Positions 10,201 to 17,199 of a stretch of 56,237 bases of DNA are shown in pieces. Position 1 is the stretch's first letter; every line of letters starts with the position of its first letter. The DNA lies in the NCBI RefSeq assembly GCF_900188035.1, contig NZ_FZNN01000023.1, positions 1-56,237 of the forward strand, read 5' to 3'. The DNA comes from Puniceibacterium sediminis (GTDB lineage: Bacteria > Pseudomonadota > Alphaproteobacteria > Rhodobacterales > Rhodobacteraceae). The notes below the pieces were generated by a model. The model made no database searches. It saw nothing but the letters and a program-made list of their open reading frames with translations, and was not told the DNA's origin. The position numbers and the translations under genes are program-made.

Positions 10201-10432
10201 CGCAGAAGACATGCTGGCCGACATCACAGCGCTTGCCGCCGCAACGCTGCTGACCTTGCAAGACAGGATCGACCCCGCGCGGTCATTAGAAGAAAACGGG
10301 CTTGATTCGATCATGATCGTCGAGCTTCACGAAGCGCTCGGCGCGCGTCACAAACGCGTGCTGCCGCTGATCGCCTTCTTCCGCGCCCCGAGCTTGGTTG
10401 ATCTGTCCGACACTCTGGCAGGCGCGGGATGA
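4232..10432 (+). CDS. Type I PKS module: KS-AT-[DUF2156]-DH-KR*-ACP
   Basis: A 2066-aa polyketide synthase module. KS (about 20-440) has DTACSSS, HGTGT and NIGH. AT (540-830) has GHSMGE and VAGHS at the specificity position. At about 920-1210 lies a DUF2156-like domain (C-terminal domain of phosphatidylglycerol lysyltransferases, aminoacyl-tRNA users), with QGYRRLRSRLARYG and later RRLYAARDG...GCTERLI...LSLGGSYSI. DH (1256-1530) keeps HKVGGQPVLP and LLDSAMQ. KR has TGWTGGLGA (about 1726), but its catalytic Tyr is His (about 1869, GAHAAAAS), so it is probably inactive. ACP has GLDSIMIVE (Ser about 2026). I start at the TTG 4232, behind AGGGGG; a TTG at 4157 is also open. The stop overlaps the next gene by ATGA. 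Confidence 0.93.
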   Translation: MNTKSDFLLATERKASDPRDIAIVGLSCRLPGAPNAEAFWRLIEQGASAVTEVPADRWDADAYYDPTGQRQGSACSRWGGFLDDLAHFDASFFRISPREAKSLDPQHRLLLETSVEALEHAGQPLDALNKSRTGVFVGICTSEYANLTGDADDYSLIDKYYGTGTALSVAAGRISYALNLSGPAISVDTACSSSLVAVHLAVASLRAGETDLCLAGGVNVALCPSVGIYFSQLGAVSRAPECRPFDAKADGYVRGEGCAMIALRPLNAALRNRDRVLAVIRGSAVNQDGRSAGLTAPNGKAQEAVLRSALDDAGAKPCDVIFAETHGTGTRLGDPIEARALGAVYGRASGRSAPLGLGAVKANIGHLEAAAGIAGLIKAVEVVRRRTIPPLANYVQANEMIDLDALGLAVPKASTPWPEGAGLASVSSFGFSGTNAHILLGPAPEGGVAPAPLRPQISETPRLILPLSARDPAALAPLALALARRLRDGEDAAALCRGMALRRSHYAARHCVSGVDGAELVQALETQTPATPSAARPARGPVFVFSGQGGQWAGMGAALARWPAARAEIDQIDRVVQRLAGWSVYTAMNRPDELESPRILSSQMAIFAVQAALSALLRDWAFRPAAVVGHSMGEIAAALTAGALTRDQAVHLCLERSSCLAEGARSGVIGGMAQVEAAADLVQQVLGDLCSTAVIAAVNGPLSTVISGSAEAVETAVAAFADREVFARMVNTDGVAGHSPLIAHLAGPLAARLDNLRPQPGSCRFFSACAGGHVAGEALGADYWCQSLTSPVQFDQAVQALLEEGHRDFVEIGPRPLLLSALRSRLKAEGMQGLLTASLTPDDAAVPHGPDQMLAALYTAGHDPDWSRLMDRQGDWNAPPPYPWQRSYHWITELRQDAASEEPLPKVQRSTERAVKTTGAALDSLIARHDRFGIRSLNMRFLAPRLWLAEEDKVAIYGSVRGATCVVWAVLGQPEACQRALKDLRAHARSAGISLAMVLPKADAAAIATRQDRLDDFGLSQHLTLARFDPTAQGYRRLRSRLARYGSGPGRETTQFHPGLDAAEDARVVALIRAWIGLKKTPVPAAEALVGEITAARLPTFRRLYAARDGAEIHALLALCQFGTGDGWLMDMEFYDATTPPGCTERLITDVAQHLREEGAKVLSLGGSYSIPRFMDDVSADGGNGARSNVQFKSKYRPEAEDVFLVCPKDLSTQAQQDLLSALAGTVDQTRCDTRELGIFLGGGSGLRDHPFDLRDLDVAGDTAVFAAQVSVRDPLLADHKVGGQPVLPAAAVIEAVATVARSKAQGAGPLVLRDIIFDRALSLGDARGADIQVQICRSSDLDRTSIGAEVHARRVDGTQGGWQRLMHCRIDMPDAGAMHSLVGKTSDLRHACDLAISVDPKALNAGFAAQGIDYGPAYCNIDSLARDGQAALTAHLSCADSGDSGAYTVQPFLLDSAMQCLSAGADGNGAVMLHSVEELIIHAPVPCEAQVKGWSEGIPAAGGAAAEFDITTAQGEIVMTARGVLARPVAKIGPRCAVMRAGPVDPPPGPPVPLGRVQVIGSGALCRAFVAALDSNAAPATDIAAGADHLVFVIEAEDTATLATTLAKVCQHLGVLSDTAATPKVWIVSKSEQESGAPAKSLATAANGFSAVLRAEYPDLWGGQFSIGDVSDASAARAVLQRMACPDGEDAWLMSAEGTFVPRLHLIDAPPEPAFRPDPQRAYLVTGWTGGLGAVIMADLIRAGAGCVVGLARGSGNAQTVAALQEAADVSGTRLLLRQGDVSRDADVVAGLSACRDVMPLGGVFHAAGVLRDGPLARQTRDDFAQTFAAKLDGALALHSATLQDDLQAFVLFSSAAGLFGPPTQGAHAAAASALDGIAMARHAAGLPITCVGWGAWRGVGHAAEAGHDQRLDDIGLSALDAQEALRVLNGLIAAGEPHCWVAPVDWKKLADAIPELAARPMFQELVPKRSVASDPVSVPPVEGAQFGCAEDMLADITALAAATLLTLQDRIDPARSLEENGLDSIMIVELHEALGARHKRVLPLIAFFRAPSLVDLSDTLAGAG

Positions 10433-11646
10433 CGGACTTGAGGCATCTTTGGCGACCGGCGTCCGAGGCGTTTGATATCGAGGCCGCCCGCGCGGCTTTT
10501 CCCGCCCTGTCGCAGCTTGCCTATTTCAACTTTGGCGCGCGCGGGGTGATGGCGCAAGCGGCCATCGACTCAATTACCGAGGCCCAGAATACCCTGCAAA
10601 GCGTGGGGCCCGGGTCGCGCATGGGCGCGGCTTTTCTGCGTCGCCAAGAAAGCGGCTTGCTCAATTGTCTGGCGGCCCGACTGGGAGCCGAACCGCAGGA
10701 GCTGGTATTCTGCTCCAGTATTTCGCAGGGATTGTCTCTGGCTTTTGCCGGACTGGAATGGCGACGGGGCGACGTTTTGCTCATCGGCGAGGCGGAACCG
10801 CCGGGCAGCTGGCTGTGGGCCCGGGTGCTGGAGCGTCGATACGGGGTGACGCTGCGAAGTGTGCAACGTCCTTATGACGGGGCGGATTTCGCGCAGCGCC
10901 TGTCGGAAAGCCTGTGTTCGCGCACGCGCATGGTCCTGCTGAGCCATGTGGATTGGGTAACGGGTGCCGCACTGGATTTGGCGGGGTTTGTGACGACCGT
11001 GCGCAGCGGTGTTGCCCAAGAGACCGTGATCGCGATCGACGGCGCCCAGTCGGCAGGGGCGCGGGCGGTCGATCTGAAGGGCCTTGATATCGACTTATAC
11101 GCCGTGTCGGCACAGAAATGGTTTGGCGGGCCGGACGGACTCGCGGCCTGTGTACTGCGCGGGGATCGCCTTTTGCCCAGCCAGATCGGCTGGCATGCGA
11201 TTGATCGAAACGCGCCCGAGGCGCTGTCGCTGTCTTCAGGCGCCGCTGGGTTTGGCTGCGGCTCATTGCCAGTAGGGTTGATGCCGGGATGGCGCACTGC
11301 TCTGGAGTGTGCTGATCGCTTCGCCGCGCCCGAGCAGCGTTTCGCGCGCATTAGGCACCTGACGGCGCATCTGCGCGCGGGCTTGTCCGAACTGTGCCAG
11401 CGTTACGAAATGCTGAAGCTTTTGGGGAACCGCTCCGGGGCCGGTATCCTGGCGCTGTCTGTGCCGCAGCGGGACGCCGAAATCTTACTGCGCGCACTCG
11501 ATGCGCAGGGCATGGTGGCCCGCCTGCATAGCTGGCCGCATTCAGTGCGCTTTTGCCTTCATTACATGACGCGTGAAAGCGAGATCGACCGCCTGGTTGC
11601 GATGACGTCCGACATTTTCGCGCGCGGCTCATTGCCCGGGCGCTAG
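10429..11646 (+). CDS. PLP-dependent enzyme, class V aminotransferase / cysteine desulfurase-like
   Basis: A 405-aa fold-type I PLP enzyme of the class V group (SufS/CsdB, isopenicillin N epimerase and EgtE relatives). The cofactor lysine is Lys230 in VSAQKWFGGPDG. The residue before it is Gln rather than the His common in true cysteine desulfurases, and I see no clear catalytic-loop Cys. Other family signs are YFNFGARGVM near the N terminus, LLSHVDWVTGA and AIDGAQSAG (the Asp contacts the PLP nitrogen). C-S lyase, epimerase or amine-transfer chemistry are all possible. Its start overlaps the PKS stop by four bases, so it should act with that PKS. Its 3' end overlaps the convergent PKS gene by 18 bases. 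Confidence 0.85.
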   Translation: MTDLRHLWRPASEAFDIEAARAAFPALSQLAYFNFGARGVMAQAAIDSITEAQNTLQSVGPGSRMGAAFLRRQESGLLNCLAARLGAEPQELVFCSSISQGLSLAFAGLEWRRGDVLLIGEAEPPGSWLWARVLERRYGVTLRSVQRPYDGADFAQRLSESLCSRTRMVLLSHVDWVTGAALDLAGFVTTVRSGVAQETVIAIDGAQSAGARAVDLKGLDIDLYAVSAQKWFGGPDGLAACVLRGDRLLPSQIGWHAIDRNAPEALSLSSGAAGFGCGSLPVGLMPGWRTALECADRFAAPEQRFARIRHLTAHLRAGLSELCQRYEMLKLLGNRSGAGILALSVPQRDAEILLRALDAQGMVARLHSWPHSVRFCLHYMTRESEIDRLVAMTSDIFARGSLPGR

Positions 11647-14600
11647 TGCGGCGTCTCGCGATATGTCATGCTCTACCTGCAACACGAGTTCTTCCAGCGT
11701 CGGGCAATCGAACAGCAGCGTCGGGGCAAGATCAAGCACAAAGACCTCCGAGATCATGGAGCGCAATTCGATGGCCAGAAGGGAGTCGAGGCCCAGATCG
11801 GCCAGCGGCATGTCCGGCTCCAGGTCATAGTGCTCTCCCAGTTCCAGGATTTGCAGACAGCACCGGCGCAGGGTGTCGATGACATCTTGGCCTCTGCCAG
11901 GCCTGGCCAACGCCGTGCGATCCAGGGCGTTGGATGAAGGCGATTGCGGCGGCAGCGTAGCAACAGGCGGGGCCTGGGGTGGGCACAGCGCCTCCGGCAG
12001 GATGGAGCGGCGCCATTCGGGTTGTCCCTGGCCATAGCGGGCCCAGTCGACATCCATCACCCATAGCTCGGGCGGGGCCTGCCCGCTTTGTGCAAGATCG
12101 AGCGCGGCGAAAAGATCGGCACGCGACAGGCTGGAGATACCCATGCGCTTCCAGCGGTCGAACCAGCGTCCGCTTTGATGCGTCGCCATGCCAAGTCCTG
12201 ACCAGCCGCCCCAGGCAATCGCTGTCGCGTTCAGACCGCAGGACCGGGCGCGGGACGCTAGCCCCCCGAGAAAGGCATTGGCACTGGCGTAGTTCGCGAT
12301 GCCGGCCGGGTTCAAAAGCCCGGCTGCCGAACCGCAATATATCAAAAATGCCTTCGGGTGCGCGGAGATTGCCTCAAGGGTTTCCCAGCCGCCGAACAGC
12401 TTGGCCGACAGGACGGCCTCGAACCCCTCCCAATCCTGTTGCATCAGCAGCCGATCCCGGAAAACGCCTGCCGCATGCACGATGCCGCCCAAGGGCATGT
12501 CCGCAAGTCGTTGGCCAAAGTCCGAAGCCGCCTCCGGGTCGCTCAGATCGACGCGGTGCAGGGCGACGGCGACGCCGCGCGCGCGCAGCGCTGCTACCCG
12601 TGTCGCGGCGTCCTCGCTGCCCTGTCCACGTTGCGCCAGCAACAGCTGCCGTGCGCCCCGCTCGACAAGCCAGTCGGCGATTTCCAGCCCCAGCGCACCC
12701 AGCCCGCCGGTGATCACAAAGATCCGCTCTGGCGAAAGCCGAGGCCGCAGGTCGGGCGTGGCGCCAACCGGCCTGAGCTGCGGTGTGTATCGCTCTGCAC
12801 CAAGATGTGTTTGGCACAGATCGCGGCGCGTTGTGCGCGCTTCGGCGACGATGGCCTGTGCACAGGCCTGGGCGGTGGCCGGGCAGATGTCGGGTCTGCG
12901 CACGTCCCAATCGGGATGTTCTGCGGCCAGTGAATCACTGAGCGCCGCGAGCGCGGTCTGCACCGGATCGACCGCAGTGGAACAGGCCAGCGGCCGGGTA
13001 GCCCCGGAGGTCGGAAAGATCAACATTGGTGCCTGGCCGCGCCGTTGCGCTAAAAGTCGGACCAGAGTCAGCACACCGGGCACCACCTCGCGCAGGCCGG
13101 ACATGGCGGCGCTGGCCGTGCCGATTTCCGGCGCTCGATGGGACAGTCCGCGTAGATCCACGATCCCGCAGGGCCCAGCCTCGCTGAAGGCGGCGGGCAG
13201 TTCACCGGGCGGCGCCGCAACCTCGATGATATCATGTGACAACGGTGCCAGTGCCTTCGTGACGGCGCCGCGCAGGGCAGGGTGACCACCAATCACAAAC
13301 CAGGTTCTGTCTTGCGCGTCCGTGCCCACTGTCGGCTTGCGGGCCAGAATGACGGCGCTTTCCAATTGCCGGGCAAGCGCTTCGCTTTCTGGGAGCGATG
13401 TTACGGACCCGAACCCGGTTCGCGAAATCGCATTGCGCCAGGATGGCAGCGGCAACAGCGGGTGATCTGCCCTGAGGTCCCTGTCTTCAAAGGCCCACCA
13501 GTCTCGGGTCAGGCCAAAGGTCAGGTCCACCAGGGCTTGGGATTGCACCGCTTCGAGGAGCAGGAATACACCGCCTGGGGCAAGCAGATCGTGCACCGCT
13601 TTCAGTGACACCTCGAGATCCGGCGTGGCGTGCAGTACATTGGCACAGACGACGAGGTCAAAGCTGCCGGGCGCAATCCCCTGCGGGTCTGCGGGCTTGG
13701 TGATGTCGAAACGGGCGAAGCGCATCTGCGCCGTCGTCTCGGAAAACCGCGCTTCGGCGTGGCGCAGCAGCGTGGGCGAAATATCGGTGACGGTATAGGC
13801 GCCGCCTGACCGGGTCAGCACCGGCAGGAGTGCCGCTGTGGTTCCGCCGGTCCCGGCGCCGATCTCAAGCACACGGGGGCCTTTGCCGCTTGGATGATCT
13901 GCGATCAGAGCGCCAACGGCGCGGGCTGCCATCGCGTTCATCACCTTGGATATGCCGGAGTCGGAAAACAGCGCCGCTGCCTGGCTGGCATTCCCGCCGG
14001 GGAACAGCAGGTCAAGCGCGTCGCGCTCGTCAAGCACGATGTCCGCCAAAAGCGGCCCGGTACGGGCCAGCATCTCAAGCTCGGCGCGGGCCATGGGCAA
14101 GGCCTCGATCAGTCGCGACAGTGCCTCAAGCGGATCATCGTCGGCCAATGTCTGGTGGCGGGCCTCTGTGTTGTCTTGCGGACCGCCCGCAGCGGCGGCA
14201 ATGTGATAAAACCGCTCCAGAAGGCGCTGTTTGGGAGCAGCAAGGTTTAACCGGTCGGCCAAAATGCTGGCATCCGGGACAGGGCCTCCGGCGCTCAATT
14301 TGCCTAGCGCCTGCGCGGCAAAGGCGGCGCAGATTTGCGTGACCTCAGGCTCGTGCCGCGCATAGAGGGCCAGCGCTTCTGTTTCTGTGTCGATCTTCGT
14401 GGCGGCGTCGATCCGGGCCAAAGCTTCCGGTCCGGGCAGGGTCAATTGGTATGGCGCCGGTGCGCTTTGTTGCCATTGCAGCGCATAGCAAACCCTGGAG
14501 GGGGTTACTTTGTCTTCGTCCCCAGTCTTTGCCACCTCGGGTGCCATCTTTGGCACTGCGGGCCACCAGAAACTTTGGCGCTGCCAGGCATAGGTGGGCA

Positions 14601-17199
14601 GCGCCACGTCGTTTCCCGGGCCCGGGTTGAAGGCTGCAGGCGTGTCGATGGCGCCGGTCTCGTATAGCTCGGCTCCGGTGATAGCCAGTGCCCGCTGGTC
14701 ATCCACGCCACGCCGCAGCGACGCGATGGCAGTGGCAGAACTGCCGTTTGCACGGAAGAGGTCTCGTAGATCGCCAACCAGCGCAGCAGAGGGAGAAATC
14801 TCAAGGAAGGTGCGAAACCCGTCCTCAAGTGCCGCCTGCGCTGCGCGATCAAACCGCAGTGTATCGCAGGCGGCGGCGCGCCAATATGATGGTGTCAGCC
14901 GATCGCGCGACAGCCGTCCGCCCAGAACACAGGAATACACCGGCTGCTGAGCCTCCTGCCAGTCAAGGCTGCCCTCTGCAAGCGACGATTCAAGATCGGC
15001 CGAGGTATCGGCCATGGCGCTGTGATGGAAGGCGTAGGGCACCTGCACGTCGATGCAGAGTATCTGCTGATCTTCCAGCTCTTGCGCAAAGGCTGCCATT
15101 TCTCGAGCCGGGCCAGACAAAATCACTGTTTCCGGGCCATTGACTGCGGCAAGCTCCAGTTTCGGCGCCCGCAGCGAAAGCATCTGCCGGACGGTGCTTT
15201 CGCCCAGCCGGACCGAAAGCATGGCGCCTTCGGGCGCGTGTGCCAAGTGCTGCGCCCGCGTCGCACACAGCCGGACCGCCTCCTGCTCTGTCAGCATGGC
15301 GCTCAGGACCATGGCGGGCAGCTCTCCAGCACTATAGCCCAAAAAGGCAGCAGGCTGGAGGCCGCGCGCCATGAACATCTCGGCCAACGCCATCTGAACG
15401 CAGAACAAAGCCGGCTGCGCGTGCAAGGCGTGGCGCAGCGAGCCCGGATCATTCGCCGCGTCTAGAAGTTGCGAGACGGAGACGTCGATATGCGCGCGAA
15501 ACTGCGAATCAAGTCGCGCGACCGCGCGGTCGAACACCGGGTCATTGCCCAGCAATCCCTTGGCCATGCCGGCCCATTGCGACCCGTGTCCAGGCAGAAC
15601 AAACACAACCTCGCGGTATTCCGGCGTCACACGGCGTATCAGATTGGTCGCAGCCAGGCGGTTTTGTACGTGTTCCAGCCCGACGCGCAGTTGCGCCAGG
15701 CTGTTGGCCGTGATCGCAGATCGGAACGGCATGCCCGCCCTGCCGCGCGCTGCCGTTCCGGCGATATCGCCAAGCTTTGCGCTGCGAAGGGGCGGCGCGT
15801 TCAGGGCCTTTTCCAGCCGTGTTACCTGTGCGCTCAGCGCCTCTGTGGAACGCGCCGAGATCGGTAAGGTCCAGCTTTGCGGTCCGGTCGTGCTGACCTC
15901 CTGCCTTTGGTCCGGGGGGGCGGGCGCGCCCAGCACCACATGCGCATTCGTGCCGCCAAGGCTGAAGGCGCTGACCCCAACAAGCGCGTCGGTCTCCAGC
16001 GCAAGGCCCTCTGTGGCGGGGAAAAGCAGCGGCGTGTTCGCAAAGGCACTGTGCGGCGGACCCGCCATTGGGTGACCGGTGACGCGCCGATGTTGCAGGC
16101 TAAGGCAGGCGCGCAGCAGGCCCGTGGCTCCAGCGGCGGCCTCAAGATGGCCAAGTTGCGCCTTGATCGCGCCGATCCCGACAGCGCCTGAGCGCTTGCC
16201 CAATGATGCAAGGGCCTGCGCAGCGCCTTCGATCTCGATCGCATCACCCAACTCTGTGCCGGTGCCATGCGCTTCGAGGTAGGCCAACCGATCAACAGGC
16301 ACTCCCGCAACTTCAAAGGCTTTTTGGATGACCTCGGCCTGCGCGTCCGGATTGGGCGCGGTGAGAGAACTGGCCTGACCGTCGTGGTTTACGGCTGTGC
16401 CCAGGATATGGGCGATCTCGCGCCGCGCCTGTCGGCGGGCGTCTTGCGCGGGTTGGAGCACCAGCACCGTGCCACCCTCTGCCATTACAGCGCCGCAGGC
16501 ATCCCTGGCAAAGCTTTCGCATTGTCCCCCTGGCGGGAAAGGCACCGCGCTGGCGCCGCTAGCCGCGACATCGGCGGACAGGATCAGGTTGACGCCCCCG
16601 ACGATGGCAATCCCGCACTCCTGGGCTTGCAGGGCGCTGACGGCCAGATGCACGGCCACCAATGAGGAGGAACATGTCGTATCCACCACCAGGGACGGGC
16701 CCCGCAGGTTCAGCGCATGGGACACCCGGTTGGCAGCAAAAGCGGGTCCGCCGCCCGAGGCAGAATGGACGTCGGGCGGGCAGGCCATGGCCTCGGGCAG
16801 CCAGGCATAATCCGCGCCGTATAGCCCCAGGTAGATACCCACCGAACGCCCGGAAAGAGCCTCTGGCGAGATGTCCGCGTCGTGCAGCGCCTCTATTACC
16901 AGTTCCAAGAAGAGCCGGTGCTGCGGGTCCATGCGCATGGCTTCGCGCGGTGAAATGCCGAAAAAGGCCGCATCAAACAGATCGACCTGATCGAGATACA
17001 TCGCCTCGGCGGCGGCTTTTGGCGCCTTCAACTCGGGGTTGCCAAAGCGCGCCGGGCCGGGCCGCTGTGCCCGCAGACGCGCGCCCCGGTCAAGGAATTG
17101 CCAGAAAGAGGCGGGATCGCAGATAGCTCCTGGTAGACGGCAAGCGGCGCCGATCACCGAGACCGGGGACTGCAACGCGTCAAAGTTCTGGCGTTTCAT
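11629..17199 (-). CDS. Type I PKS module: KS-AT-MT-KR-ACP
   Basis: A 1856-aa PKS and the last gene of the four-gene NRPS-PKS run. KS (about 10-440) has Cys176 in VDTTCSSS, HGTGT and an unusual KAQLGH in place of KANIGH. AT (540-850) has GYSAGE (Ser about 623) and YAFHHS (about 722), a malonyl-type signature. A C-methyltransferase (about 1080-1310) has VLEIGAGTGGTT. KR has TGGLGALG (about 1495) and an intact NYASAN (about 1635). ACP has GLDSLLAIEL (about 1803). I start at the ATG 17197-17199, preceded by AGGGA, not at an upstream in-frame codon at 17262; this overlaps the upstream gene by 20 bases. There is no thioesterase or reductase at the end. Confidence 0.93.
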   Translation of the reverse strand: MKRQNFDALQSPVSVIGAACRLPGAICDPASFWQFLDRGARLRAQRPGPARFGNPELKAPKAAAEAMYLDQVDLFDAAFFGISPREAMRMDPQHRLFLELVIEALHDADISPEALSGRSVGIYLGLYGADYAWLPEAMACPPDVHSASGGGPAFAANRVSHALNLRGPSLVVDTTCSSSLVAVHLAVSALQAQECGIAIVGGVNLILSADVAASGASAVPFPPGGQCESFARDACGAVMAEGGTVLVLQPAQDARRQARREIAHILGTAVNHDGQASSLTAPNPDAQAEVIQKAFEVAGVPVDRLAYLEAHGTGTELGDAIEIEGAAQALASLGKRSGAVGIGAIKAQLGHLEAAAGATGLLRACLSLQHRRVTGHPMAGPPHSAFANTPLLFPATEGLALETDALVGVSAFSLGGTNAHVVLGAPAPPDQRQEVSTTGPQSWTLPISARSTEALSAQVTRLEKALNAPPLRSAKLGDIAGTAARGRAGMPFRSAITANSLAQLRVGLEHVQNRLAATNLIRRVTPEYREVVFVLPGHGSQWAGMAKGLLGNDPVFDRAVARLDSQFRAHIDVSVSQLLDAANDPGSLRHALHAQPALFCVQMALAEMFMARGLQPAAFLGYSAGELPAMVLSAMLTEQEAVRLCATRAQHLAHAPEGAMLSVRLGESTVRQMLSLRAPKLELAAVNGPETVILSGPAREMAAFAQELEDQQILCIDVQVPYAFHHSAMADTSADLESSLAEGSLDWQEAQQPVYSCVLGGRLSRDRLTPSYWRAAACDTLRFDRAAQAALEDGFRTFLEISPSAALVGDLRDLFRANGSSATAIASLRRGVDDQRALAITGAELYETGAIDTPAAFNPGPGNDVALPTYAWQRQSFWWPAVPKMAPEVAKTGDEDKVTPSRVCYALQWQQSAPAPYQLTLPGPEALARIDAATKIDTETEALALYARHEPEVTQICAAFAAQALGKLSAGGPVPDASILADRLNLAAPKQRLLERFYHIAAAAGGPQDNTEARHQTLADDDPLEALSRLIEALPMARAELEMLARTGPLLADIVLDERDALDLLFPGGNASQAAALFSDSGISKVMNAMAARAVGALIADHPSGKGPRVLEIGAGTGGTTAALLPVLTRSGGAYTVTDISPTLLRHAEARFSETTAQMRFARFDITKPADPQGIAPGSFDLVVCANVLHATPDLEVSLKAVHDLLAPGGVFLLLEAVQSQALVDLTFGLTRDWWAFEDRDLRADHPLLPLPSWRNAISRTGFGSVTSLPESEALARQLESAVILARKPTVGTDAQDRTWFVIGGHPALRGAVTKALAPLSHDIIEVAAPPGELPAAFSEAGPCGIVDLRGLSHRAPEIGTASAAMSGLREVVPGVLTLVRLLAQRRGQAPMLIFPTSGATRPLACSTAVDPVQTALAALSDSLAAEHPDWDVRRPDICPATAQACAQAIVAEARTTRRDLCQTHLGAERYTPQLRPVGATPDLRPRLSPERIFVITGGLGALGLEIADWLVERGARQLLLAQRGQGSEDAATRVAALRARGVAVALHRVDLSDPEAASDFGQRLADMPLGGIVHAAGVFRDRLLMQQDWEGFEAVLSAKLFGGWETLEAISAHPKAFLIYCGSAAGLLNPAGIANYASANAFLGGLASRARSCGLNATAIAWGGWSGLGMATHQSGRWFDRWKRMGISSLSRADLFAALDLAQSGQAPPELWVMDVDWARYGQGQPEWRRSILPEALCPPQAPPVATLPPQSPSSNALDRTALARPGRGQDVIDTLRRCCLQILELGEHYDLEPDMPLADLGLDSLLAIELRSMISEVFVLDLAPTLLFDCPTLEELVLQVEHDISRDAALAPGQ

